Part shown: one piece after another, positions 9,701 to 16,815 of the stretch
Position numbering within the stretch: position 1 is the first letter of the stretch
Layout: the number at the start of each line of letters is the position of its first letter
Assembly (NCBI GenBank): GCA_031278395.1
Contig: JAITKM010000007.1
Location: 62,001-126,000, forward strand
Source of the DNA: Deltaproteobacteria bacterium
Lineage (GTDB): Bacteria > Bdellovibrionota_C > UBA2361 > SZUA-149 > JAITKM01
Direction: 5' to 3'
DNA length: 64,000 bases
The notes under the pieces: model-generated
Told to the model about the DNA's origin: nothing
The model's input: the letters and a program-made list of their open reading frames with translations, nothing else
Database searches by the model: none
Program-made: the position numbers and the translations under genes

Positions 9701-9839
9701 TCACCACAATAGTTGGCGGGGTTAGTTCTGGGTATTGTTCAACTGGAAGATTAATAACAGAAATAAGTCCAGCCATGACTATCATTAACGAAAGAACTGA
9801 CGAAAAAATAGGGCGCTGGATAAAAAATTTTGAAAACAT
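6729..9839 (-). CDS. RND multidrug efflux pump, inner-membrane subunit (AcrB/MexB family)
   Basis: This is the proton-driven pump of a tripartite efflux system. The 1036-residue length and the start MFSKFFIQRPIFSSVLSLMI are typical of the HAE1 family. It carries the usual 12 membrane segments and two large periplasmic loops. FGLVLAVGIVVDDAIIVIEN (about 400) holds the proton-relay Asp pair in TM4, and GLSAKNAILIVEF (about 940) is the TM10 lysine region. The adaptor gene lies 28 bases upstream, and together they form an operon. Confidence 0.95.
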   Translation of the reverse strand: MFSKFFIQRPIFSSVLSLMIVMAGLISVINLPVEQYPELTPPTIVVSAQYPGASSEIIAETVAGPLERQINGVDDALYLYSTASSNGDLAIQVFFKVGTDPDQAMINVNNRVQVALNSLPEEVRRYGVTVNKRSSTMLKLVSLYSPNNTLDATFLGNYASVYLLDELKRVAGVGDVSILGVSEYSMRVWIKPDRIANLGLSITEVVAVIREQNSQRAAGMIGSPPMPKEVPLAFSIIAEGRFKTVEEFENIIIKAYPDGATLRLKDVADVELGALSYAVKGRNVGRASIAISFYLSPGANALETSARIDKKIAELASSFPNDMDYSVPFDTTKFIQASIEEVVDTLRDAIFLVCLVVFLFLKDWRATLIPCLAVPVSIIGAFAGMMAFGFSINTLTLFGLVLAVGIVVDDAIIVIENTERLMREEKLSVRDATIKAMQEVTEPVIAIVLVLCAVFVPVSFMSGMAGVMYKQFAVTIVVSVVISGFVALTLTPALCVLLLREHHAISARSGWWERFTNKFDSSFENLTGKYTGMVNFLVRRLPFVIIVTLFIWLISGVMFVKTPTSLVPDEDQGVFITALIMDPGAALTRTEETLNAVENFILQQKEVYQTAGVTGFDLLSTSVKNDSGVLFASLKPWSERKKESESVQSLVRKVLQFGQSIQAGIVLSFSPPPIVGMSLTGGFEGYLQSKTGVSSEELANKASELVAKASARKELTNVKTTFNARTPQYEMQVDKIKTRSLGVSITDVYTAMQATFGTVYVNDFTLFGRSLKVMLQAQSEYRDYAEKIDRVFVKSTTTGGMIPLSSLITLTPKSGTANVDHFNIFKSAKILADPAPGYSTGEGIMAFEEVANEVLDGDYGFSWTGSAYQQKESGSASTLALALGVLVVFLILAAQYERWSLPFAVILAVPFALFGALIAVNIFGLTNDMYFQIALITLIGLSAKNAILIVEFAVASRAGGMSAIEAAIQAARLRFRPIIMTSLVFIAGNLPLVLSSGAGANSRISLGMAVIGGMLAATLITPLLVPAFYVLITGKK

Positions 9840-9867
9840 TTCAACTTAACTTTATGAGATCTATAAA

Positions 9868-11070
9868 TTAATTCTGGGAACCTCTAAACTCCTTAATTTC
9901 AGCTTTAGCCGGTTCACCAGATCTGACTTTTAATACACCTTCAGTGATTACTGTTTCGCCGCCGGCTAAGCCTTGCGTAACAATGGCTAGATTGCCCATT
10001 TCCATAGCTTTAACTGGTTTAACAACAACTAGATCTTGCTCATCAACAACATAAACTATAGTCTTAGCGCCGGCTTTAATTAAAGCATTTGACGGAACCA
10101 TCACTGCATCTTTTAAAATAATTCCCGACAATCGAATCCGCACAAATTGTCCTGGCAACATTTTACTACGCTTGTTTTTTTGTTCTAAATCTAAAACTCC
10201 AGTGTTATCCCGAGAGCTACTGGGGTTTGGAAATTCGGCTTTAAAAGCTACGCTAGCTGTGCTACTGTCTTCGCTACTATCAGAAAAAATAATTTTTCCT
10301 ACCTCTGGAAAAGTTGAACCATCCGGCAAAATTGCTTCGACTTTTAAGCTGCTATTTTCTGGACCAGAAACCCGCCCCTTAGCTACAGCATCATAAAATT
10401 CTGTAACCTGTGAAGCAGGAATTGAAAAATTAACATGCAACGGATTAATCTGCACCATAGAGGTTAAAAGCCCTGCGTTACCGGCAACTGAGATTAGGTT
10501 CCCCACAGATTTTTCTTCTTTGCGCACAATTCCAGAAATGGGAGCCGTAACTTTAGTATAGCCGAGATTAATTTGAGCTTCGTTGACCACAGCTTCTGCG
10601 GAGCGCAAATTAGCCTGTGTTGTTTCATAAGCATAGAGAGCATCATCATATTGTTTTTGGCTAATTGCTCCACTAGCATGTAGCGCTTTCATTCTTTCGT
10701 AATCGCGTTTAGCTCGATTGTTTTGAGCAATGGCCTGGCTCTTTGAGGCTTGGGCTTTTTTTAAAGCAATTTCGTAAGGTTCGGGGTCAATTAAAAATAG
10801 CTGGGCGCCTGCTTTAACAAATTGACCTTCTGAATAAGTGCGTTCTTTTAAAATTCCACCTACCTGCGCCCGAATTTCAATTTCAAATGAACCTGTAACC
10901 TGCCCTGGAAAAGTTGCGGTTAACGGATAATCCTGCTTGAGGGATTTAACAGCTCCAACTAATACTGGCGGAGCTTTTTGTTGTTCATCTGTCGACTTAT
11001 CACAGGAAGTTGTAAATAATAAGGTAACGGATAAGGAGATTAAAAAATAAGAAAAGAAAAATTTATTCAT
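9868..11070 (-). CDS. RND efflux periplasmic adaptor (membrane-fusion protein, lipoprotein)
   Basis: This AcrA/MexA-type adaptor bridges the pump and the outer-membrane channel. The 400-residue protein begins with a lipoprotein signal ending LLFTTSC (Cys 23). It has the biotinyl/lipoyl half-motifs (EIRAQVGGILKERTYSEGQFVKAGAQLFLIDP and GYTKVTAPISGIVRKEEKSVGNLI), a coiled-coil hairpin between them (about 95-160), and a beta-barrel/membrane-proximal region (MLPGQFVRIRL, VITEGVLKVRSGEPA). It is the first gene of the pump operon. Confidence 0.94.
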   Translation of the reverse strand: MNKFFFSYFLISLSVTLLFTTSCDKSTDEQQKAPPVLVGAVKSLKQDYPLTATFPGQVTGSFEIEIRAQVGGILKERTYSEGQFVKAGAQLFLIDPEPYEIALKKAQASKSQAIAQNNRAKRDYERMKALHASGAISQKQYDDALYAYETTQANLRSAEAVVNEAQINLGYTKVTAPISGIVRKEEKSVGNLISVAGNAGLLTSMVQINPLHVNFSIPASQVTEFYDAVAKGRVSGPENSSLKVEAILPDGSTFPEVGKIIFSDSSEDSSTASVAFKAEFPNPSSSRDNTGVLDLEQKNKRSKMLPGQFVRIRLSGIILKDAVMVPSNALIKAGAKTIVYVVDEQDLVVVKPVKAMEMGNLAIVTQGLAGGETVITEGVLKVRSGEPAKAEIKEFRGSQN

Positions 11071-11181
11071 TACAAGATATTATGATTGTTTTATAAAATT
11101 AATGGGCGAAACAAATGACATATTTAATCAACTATGTCAATTCTAATAATTTCAATATATTACAAATTTTATTACCAAAAT

Positions 11182-11210
11182 TTGAATTAAATATTAAAAA
11201 ACGATATAAT
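11182..11210 (+). promoter_or_regulatory. Sigma-70-type promoter for the M23 peptidase gene
   Basis: TTGAAT (11182-11187), a 17-base spacer and a consensus TATAAT (11205-11210) lie about 63 bases before the ATG at 11273. Confidence 0.6.
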
Positions 11211-11272
11211 CCCGCTTATTTTTCAAAAATAAACATAGTAATTTTGTATAACAATTATTTATTGGTTTTTCT

Positions 11273-12337
11273 ATGACTTTCTCGACATATAACGGTAACG
11301 GCGCAAATATGTTTAGCAAAATTCCGCCTGAATTATACTCTGATGATTCGCCTCTTAGTCATGATAATAAAAAATCAAAAATTGTAACATATAAGCCTAG
11401 TGACTTTAACAAAACTACCGACTCAGTTTCGATTCCACTAAATGTCATAATTTTTGCAGTCATTATTTTTTTATTTTTAATTCCGACTGCCATTATTTCT
11501 TATAAAACTATTAACAAAGGAATTGTGCGAGATATTTTCTTGGATGTTAACCCATATCTCGTACATAAAGAGGAAGTATTAAAACTTGCAGATAAATCCA
11601 AGCGTGTTACCGAATACGAAACAAAAATAAAATCTAAAGCCTTAGAGCTATCGCAAGTTGTCCAACAAGCTAAAGATAATAGTTTAAAATCGCATATTGT
11701 TCCTAGCACTGAACTACAAAGTAAACCCAAAAGCTGGCGTGAGAAACTAGGATTAAACAGCGGCTCAGGCGGCGGCGAAGATAGTCCGGCTAAAATAAAA
11801 AACATGTTAAATTCTGAAAATTCGAAACCAGCTACTACTAACAATCCGAGTTCAAAGCCGCTTAATGAACACGAAGTAACGAGCCTGATTGACTCTATTA
11901 CTCGCGATATTCTGGAGCTACCTATCGGTACGCCAGTGCAGGGCTTAGTAACTTCTGGTTATGGTCTAAGAAAATCTCCTTTTCATAAAGGAAAAACACA
12001 ATTACATCTGGCAATTGATATTGCTACTTCGACTGGTACAGAGATTATTGCCACTGCTCCTGGTAAAATTAAACAAACTGGCTTTAGTAATACTCTGGGA
12101 CTTTTTATAGTTATTGAACATGCAAACGGAATTTTAACACGCTATGGGCATTTATCAAAAATTAAAACTATAGTTGGCAAAAATGTTAAACGTAACCAAA
12201 TTATTGGCGAAGTTGGTTCTACTGGACGCTCCACAGGTCCACACGTTCATTATGAAATTTACATGAACGGCAAACGTGTAAACCCTATTTACCTCATCCG
12301 TCTAGCCAATGAAATTGAAGATATCTGGAATACTTAG
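11273..12337 (+). CDS. Membrane-anchored M23 peptidase (murein DD-endopeptidase or EnvC-like)
   Basis: The 354-residue protein has a cytoplasmic N-terminus, one membrane helix (about 51-72, VIIFAVIIFLFLIPTAIIS), a helical stalk (about 95-135), a low-complexity linker (about 160-200) and a C-terminal M23 domain. The zinc-site motifs HLAIDIA (HxxxD form) and GPHVHYEIY are both present, so it looks active on peptidoglycan. The domain opens with GYGLRKSPFHKGKTQLH. No ribosome-binding site is obvious at the chosen ATG. Confidence 0.85.
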   Translation: MTFSTYNGNGANMFSKIPPELYSDDSPLSHDNKKSKIVTYKPSDFNKTTDSVSIPLNVIIFAVIIFLFLIPTAIISYKTINKGIVRDIFLDVNPYLVHKEEVLKLADKSKRVTEYETKIKSKALELSQVVQQAKDNSLKSHIVPSTELQSKPKSWREKLGLNSGSGGGEDSPAKIKNMLNSENSKPATTNNPSSKPLNEHEVTSLIDSITRDILELPIGTPVQGLVTSGYGLRKSPFHKGKTQLHLAIDIATSTGTEIIATAPGKIKQTGFSNTLGLFIVIEHANGILTRYGHLSKIKTIVGKNVKRNQIIGEVGSTGRSTGPHVHYEIYMNGKRVNPIYLIRLANEIEDIWNT

Positions 12338-12417
12338 TTTTTATTCTGTAACCGCGCACACCCGTAACACAACCAATTTTACTATATACCAAAGTTGCAA
12401 GTAATAATTTCAATATA

Positions 12418-12441
12418 CTCACAAGATTGCCTGGGCTACAT
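12418..12441 (+). repeat. Dispersed repeat, CAAGATTGCCTG type (copy 1)
   Basis: The bases CAAGATTGCCTG, two variable bases and CTACATT recur at 50861-50881, where the element is a fuller palindrome. This copy lies in the 12338-12670 intergenic region. Confidence 0.5.
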
Positions 12442-12525
12442 TTATTTTTCCTCAAACATTGCTTATTTACCAAGCTTATTATAGAAACAAAAATCAAATT
12501 ACTTATTACGAGTAGAAGAGTTAAA

Positions 12526-12577
12526 CTTTTGTTCAGTCGTTAATTTGCTTAAATAAAAATTAATGACCGAACAAAGG
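12526..12577 (+). promoter_or_regulatory. Long leader hairpin before the orphan gene at 12671
   Basis: Arms 12526-12546 and 12557-12577 pair over 21 positions, with three G-U pairs in RNA, around a 10-base loop. No T run follows, so it is not a simple terminator. The motif GAGTAGAAGAGT (12510-12521) lies just upstream and recurs before the hairpin at 53673. The rest of 12338-12670 shows no gene. Confidence 0.6.
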
Positions 12578-12670
12578 ACGAAATTTAAGGTTTTTAATTA
12601 TTGTAAGTCGCCAATGATTGTTCGAGAATAAGATGTAACTTTTTTTAAAAAAATTTGAAAGGAGTATAAA

Positions 12671-13573
12671 ATGCTTAGCTTTAATAAGGAAGCGTTGCTT
12701 CCAGAAGTTATTACCGGACTAATTCCGCAATCACCCTCTCAACCAATTCCAAAATATAACAATAATTCGATCGGGGTTTATAAAACTCTAGGAGAATTAG
12801 AAATGGAAGCAAAACAGGAGATAAAGCAACCTAAGCTTTATTCATTTCTGCAAAACTCATACAAGATTATCCAACATGGATATTTCTTAAATGATTTTGC
12901 TAAACAACCGGATGTAAACATTAGAAGGCTAATTTTGTTAGTCTATGGAAAGTATCCAGGCTTTCCAAAATTAGAAGATCGATGTATCTCCGAAGAATTT
13001 ATCGAAAAAATTTTCGAAATACATAAAGTATTCCATGATCAAAAAGGACCGCTGCCACAAAGCATGTTACAGCAGATCTCCAAAGATTTTGGGATAGATT
13101 ATGTATCTGCAAAAAATATTTTCGGCGAAGGAAAAGAAATTTTTTCTTTGTTTTTTTCAGATAAAAATGTTTTTCCACGAGAAGCCTATAAGAATATACT
13201 TCTTCATTGTAAGGTGTATCATCGCCTTCTGGCTGGGCAAGACATCACCAGCATTATAGAAGAAGTAGATGGGAAATCGGAGATTATTCTAAAAATAGTC
13301 AATCAGCTGCTGGAAGATACACTTTTCAAGCAAAAAACTAGTCAAAAAAATGATCTAGTTCCTTTGTGTCATGTCTTCCGTGATGAACGACCACCGCTTG
13401 AATTAGGTTTATACACTCTCTTTTTAGCGAAAGAGGGTGTCCCCAAAAAGCTGATCGGAGAAATTCTTGATGGTCTCCATGATTGGATGATCATTAGAAT
13501 TTTACACGGTCGATATCAACTTTCAGATTACATCAGAGAGCCAGAGGAAGAAATTCTTTACAATTTACCATAA
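12671..13573 (+). CDS. Hypothetical protein with repeated helix-turn-helix-like units
   Basis: I do not recognise this 300-residue soluble protein. It has a strong ribosome-binding site (GAAAGGAG, 6-8 bases before the ATG), so it is very likely real. After a proline-rich start it is mostly helical. At least three segments of similar layout (about 118-158, 175-215 and 235-270) run helix, glycine or loop, short helix, then an Ile/Leu-rich helix, such as LAKEGVPKKLIGEILDG. These resemble helix-turn-helix units, so nucleic-acid binding is possible. There is no signal peptide or membrane segment. It is monocistronic, with a hairpin before it and two terminators after it. Confidence 0.75.
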   Translation: MLSFNKEALLPEVITGLIPQSPSQPIPKYNNNSIGVYKTLGELEMEAKQEIKQPKLYSFLQNSYKIIQHGYFLNDFAKQPDVNIRRLILLVYGKYPGFPKLEDRCISEEFIEKIFEIHKVFHDQKGPLPQSMLQQISKDFGIDYVSAKNIFGEGKEIFSLFFSDKNVFPREAYKNILLHCKVYHRLLAGQDITSIIEEVDGKSEIILKIVNQLLEDTLFKQKTSQKNDLVPLCHVFRDERPPLELGLYTLFLAKEGVPKKLIGEILDGLHDWMIIRILHGRYQLSDYIREPEEEILYNLP

Positions 13574-13614
13574 GAAGTTCTTCTATGGGCTTCTTATGGC
13601 ATTTGTATTTTTTT
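13568..13614 (+). terminator. First terminator after the orphan gene
   Basis: A perfect 10-bp stem (CCATAAGAAG paired with CTTCTTATGG, 12-base loop) that includes the stop codon is followed by a short spacer and a run of Ts. Confidence 0.6.
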
Positions 13615-13616
13615 AA

Positions 13617-13669
13617 GGCTGTCAGATTCTTTTACCAGATATCAGAATCTGTCAGCCGTTTATTTTTTT
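13617..13669 (+). terminator. Second, stronger terminator after the orphan gene
   Basis: A 14-bp stem with one mismatch (13617-13630 with 13644-13657) is followed by GTTTATTTTTTT. It sits directly behind the first hairpin, making a tandem stop. Confidence 0.8.
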
Positions 13670-13718
13670 ATTTTGTCCTTTGTTTTCTTATAGATTTTAG
13701 GTGGTAGATAATTAATTT

Positions 13719-14327
13719 TTGTATAACACAAAAAAACATAGCGTTATGGATCTTTATTTTACAAATTTCACAACCACCCAACGCTCCAAACAAACAGTTG
13801 AGTCTCAGGAGTTTATTAAAAAAACTCTAGCCAAATATTATCACTGTCAACCTCAAGACCTTATTTTAAATAAAACCCCAAATGGTAAGCCTTTTGTGTT
13901 AGAACCTAATCCTCAACCTTGTCCGTGCTATTTTAATCTTTCGCACAGTGGTGATTATCTGGCTTTGGCGGTCAATCAACAACCAATTGGGATTGATTTG
14001 GAATACATGAAAGACAGAAATTTTTTAGCTCTTGCTAAAAATTACTTTCACCTTAGTGAAATTGAAAGCTTACAACAAGTTAGCCTATTAAAGCGGACAA
14101 ACCAAAATAACCAAGAGTTAAAAAAACTTTTTTATACTTACTGGACGCTTAAAGAAGCCTTTATTAAATGCCAAGGCTCAACCCTTGCTGCGCTGTTAAG
14201 AGAATTAGAATTTTCCGTAACCAATGGAAATTTCGCACTATTATCTCCTAAAAATAAACAGAACTATATTTTTACTTCAGAAACTGTGTTTGAAAATTAC
14301 ATTTGTTCTACCTGTTCTCCACTGTAG
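13719..14327 (+). CDS. 4'-phosphopantetheinyl transferase superfamily protein
   Basis: The enzyme transfers phosphopantetheine from CoA to a serine of a carrier protein. Signature blocks are FNLSHSGDYLALAV, the magnesium motif IGIDLE and WTLKEAFIKCQG (the WxxKEA block). The 202-residue length fits the Sfp/Gsp class better than AcpS. The given start is a TTG preceded by AGGTGG at a distance of 14 bases. An ATG at 13746 would give 193 residues but has no ribosome-binding site. No polyketide or nonribosomal peptide genes are nearby, so the partner is unknown. Confidence 0.85.
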   Translation: MYNTKKHSVMDLYFTNFTTTQRSKQTVESQEFIKKTLAKYYHCQPQDLILNKTPNGKPFVLEPNPQPCPCYFNLSHSGDYLALAVNQQPIGIDLEYMKDRNFLALAKNYFHLSEIESLQQVSLLKRTNQNNQELKKLFYTYWTLKEAFIKCQGSTLAALLRELEFSVTNGNFALLSPKNKQNYIFTSETVFENYICSTCSPL

Positions 14328-14434
14328 AGCCTTTCTTTTATCCTAAGGTTAACCCTTCACTATAAAACCTACCTGAGCTTGGGTGGGAGGTGGAAAGTAA
14401 CACCAACAATAAAATTTTTTATTTTAGACGGAAA

Positions 14435-15271
14435 TTACGAGTAATCTCCAAGACGATCACCTAACCTAACCTCTCCTGACTGTAAATTATATTTAGGATA
14501 AAATTGTTTCTGCATCAGTAAAATTACTGTTGAACCTAAGTTAAAGGTTCCGAGTTTTTGTCCTTTTTTGAAAAGGAGTTGTTGATCGTAATGTTTTATA
14601 ATTGGTTTTTTAAAATAGTTAAAAGCGCCAACATTAGATTTGACATCGTCGAATTCGACGGAGATTGAACCAACTCCCGTAGCTCCGACTTTAACGACAG
14701 CAATATATCCTGTTTCTTGCGACTTAAGAACAGAAATTACTCTTTCATTAACTACAAATAATTTTTTAATATTCTCAATTGACCAGGCGTCAACATTCCA
14801 TAATTTCCCTGGAACGTGAATAGATTCTACAATTTCACCGTCTATTGGGGTATGTATGTGATGATAGTTATATGGCGCAAGATAAATTGTAATGAAAAAA
14901 CCGTCTTTAAAATGTTTAGCTAACTCTGGGTCTATTAAAAGTTCGTCTAAGGTATAGTCTATGCCTTTAGCCTGAATGAGGGTTGTATTTTTAATTTGTC
15001 CGAATTGTGTAATCTTTCCGTCAACCGGACTAACTAACCCAGCGGAAATTTCTCTAGCTCCACAAGCTAAATTACGTGTAAAAAATTCGTTTAAGCAAGT
15101 ATAATCGCTAGGCGGTTTTTCAATTTCTTCTAAATTAATCTTATAGCATTTGATAAAATAGTTGATAGCAAGCTGAATTAAAAAACGAGGAGATTCTAAC
15201 TTAGCCAATTTGCCAATCAGCAAACTGAGGTAATTTTTAGGCAAGAATTTTAATAAAGAATGACGAATCAT
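14435..15271 (-). CDS. psd: Phosphatidylserine decarboxylase proenzyme
   Basis: This enzyme makes phosphatidylethanolamine at the inner membrane. The 278-residue protein matches the bacterial proenzyme. It has the early signature TCLNEFFTRNL, SPVDGKITQFG, the His motif YHHIHTPIDG, and near the end NLGSTVILLM, where GST is the self-cleavage site that generates the pyruvoyl group. It is a single gene on the minus strand, convergent with the phosphopantetheinyl transferase. Confidence 0.95.
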   Translation of the reverse strand: MIRHSLLKFLPKNYLSLLIGKLAKLESPRFLIQLAINYFIKCYKINLEEIEKPPSDYTCLNEFFTRNLACGAREISAGLVSPVDGKITQFGQIKNTTLIQAKGIDYTLDELLIDPELAKHFKDGFFITIYLAPYNYHHIHTPIDGEIVESIHVPGKLWNVDAWSIENIKKLFVVNERVISVLKSQETGYIAVVKVGATGVGSISVEFDDVKSNVGAFNYFKKPIIKHYDQQLLFKKGQKLGTFNLGSTVILLMQKQFYPKYNLQSGEVRLGDRLGDYS

Positions 15272-15384
15272 AATAATTTAATTTTTTGGCGTCTGCAAAA
15301 CCCTCTAATTTTTGCAAAAAAAAACAAAAAATGCAAACTACAAGCTACATAAACTTATTGACAGTAACTATTTAGTAGCTATAA

Positions 15385-15452
15385 GTTGCAACCCTTCGCC
15401 CCGTGTGTTTTTGCTGTGCAAGAAATGCGGGGGCGATGGGTTGATATGCAAC
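15385..15452 (+). repeat. Imperfect palindrome with GC-rich arms
   Basis: CAACCCTTCGCCCC (15389-15402) pairs with GGGGCGATGGGTTG (15430-15443) with one mismatch, and GTTGC/GCAAC lie outside. The centre, CCCCGTGTGTTTTTGCTGTGC, resembles the hairpin at 38718-38744. The GC-rich arms stand out in this AT-rich DNA. Confidence 0.55.
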
Positions 15453-15481
15453 AACTAAATTTTTTATAAATAAATTGAACT

Positions 15482-15898
15482 ATGAAATTTCTATTTTCTT
15501 TATTATTTTTATCACTGTTTTTACCATTTCAAACTTTAAGTGCGGCAGAGTGTAGCTGTCCACCAATGGAAAATACGGAAACCTCGTTTAGAAATTCCGA
15601 TTTAGTAATGATTGGCACAGTGAATGATGTAGTTGTTAATAGCACTTTTAAATCAGGGTATTCAGAAATTACTTTTGATATTCGCAAATTATTAAAGGCT
15701 GACAATGAGCTACAGAGTAGTCAGGTTGTGGTTTATGTTCCGAATAATGAATGTAAACCAGATTTTCAACATGGGTTTGATTATATTATCTACGCTAAAG
15801 GTAATATTTTATTTTACCAAACCAATATTTGCGCTAGAAACAAATTTTTTGATAATGCCTACGATGAGATTGAAAAATTAAAAAAGTTTGATAAGTAA
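15482..15898 (+). CDS. Secreted NTR/TIMP-like domain protein
   Basis: The 138-residue protein has a clear signal peptide (MKFLFSLLFLSLFLPFQTLSAA) and its mature form would begin near ECSCPP. That N-terminal Cys-x-Cys start, then NSDLVMIGTV, ITFDIRKLLKA, VVVYVPNNECKPDFQHGFDYIIYAKG and a late CARN, follows the pattern of bacterial proteins related to tissue inhibitors of metalloproteinases (OB-fold NTR domain). Four cysteines could form two disulfides. The true role in bacteria is not established, so inhibition is only an analogy. Confidence 0.7.
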   Translation: MKFLFSLLFLSLFLPFQTLSAAECSCPPMENTETSFRNSDLVMIGTVNDVVVNSTFKSGYSEITFDIRKLLKADNELQSSQVVVYVPNNECKPDFQHGFDYIIYAKGNILFYQTNICARNKFFDNAYDEIEKLKKFDK

Positions 15899-16033
15899 TT
15901 TTTTGTAGTATAGGCAATTATGTATGACAACATTATTATTTATCTTATGAATTGTTAAGTATTGCGGTTAGGCAAAACCGAATTTTTGTCCACGCCTGCA
16001 CTATCACATAATATATTAAAATTAATTAAATAT

Positions 16034-16648
16034 ATGTTTAAAAATAAATTTTCACCAGAAGATCAGGAAAACAAAAATAACCAAGCGAATAATAATGAAG
16101 CCGATGAGCTAATAGATGAACTAACAGACACGAATGATACAGATGTTGACCCGAACGCAGATACCTCGACAAAGCCTAAGACTGAAACTTCTATCTTCAA
16201 GGCTCAAGCGGCTGAAAACTACGACAAATATCTGCGCACTGTAGCTGAATTAGAAAACTACAAAAAACGAGCTATCAAAGAACGCGCAGAATTAATTAAA
16301 TATTCCGGCGAAAACTTAGCCAGAGATATTTTGAATGTCATTGATGATTTAGAACGCGCCCTGAATAATACCGAGAGTGGAATTGACGAGAATTTTGTTA
16401 CTGGTGTAAAAATGATTTACAACAATTTCATTAGCGTTTTGAAGCAATACCAAATTACCACTGAACAAACAGTCGGAGAAAAATTTGACCCACAAAAGCA
16501 CGAAGCTATGTCAATGGTTCCAACTGACGAATATGAGCCGGGAGTAGTCATGGAGGAAATTAGAAAATTATATTTATTTAAAGATAAAGTTTTAAGAGTT
16601 GGACAAGTTGTCGTAGCTATGGAAAAATCTGTCTCTGATAAAGATTAA
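16034..16648 (+). CDS. grpE: Nucleotide exchange factor GrpE
   Basis: GrpE releases ADP from DnaK. I start at the ATG at 16034 (204 residues) rather than the TTG at 15962. The N-terminus is acidic and Asn/Asp-rich. A long coiled coil follows (YDKYLRTVAELENYKKRAIKERAEL), and the beta domain carries FDPQKHEAMSMVPT and VLRVGQVVVAMEK. It is the first gene of grpE-dnaK-dnaJ. No CIRCE operator or hrcA gene is visible nearby. Confidence 0.95.
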   Translation: MFKNKFSPEDQENKNNQANNNEADELIDELTDTNDTDVDPNADTSTKPKTETSIFKAQAAENYDKYLRTVAELENYKKRAIKERAELIKYSGENLARDILNVIDDLERALNNTESGIDENFVTGVKMIYNNFISVLKQYQITTEQTVGEKFDPQKHEAMSMVPTDEYEPGVVMEEIRKLYLFKDKVLRVGQVVVAMEKSVSDKD

Positions 16649-16815
16649 TATATTGTAATTATTAAGTTTTTATTAATATAAAATAATGTAAAAATTTTGA
16701 GAAAACTCTTGCATTGTAAATTGTTCATGGTTATTGAGGGCGGCGTTTTTGGCTATTTTGTCAATATTTTAGTCAATTATTAATTGTTTATAAAAAGCTT
16801 TAGGAGATAAAAAAA

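Noticed and set aside
15962-16033. TTG start 24 codons upstream in grpE
   Set aside because: The extra residues do not resemble GrpE, and the ATG at 16034 gives a normal acidic N-terminus.
16649-16815. Search for a CIRCE or similar heat-shock operator before dnaK
   Set aside because: No TTAGCACTC/GAGTGCTAA inverted repeat is present here or before grpE.
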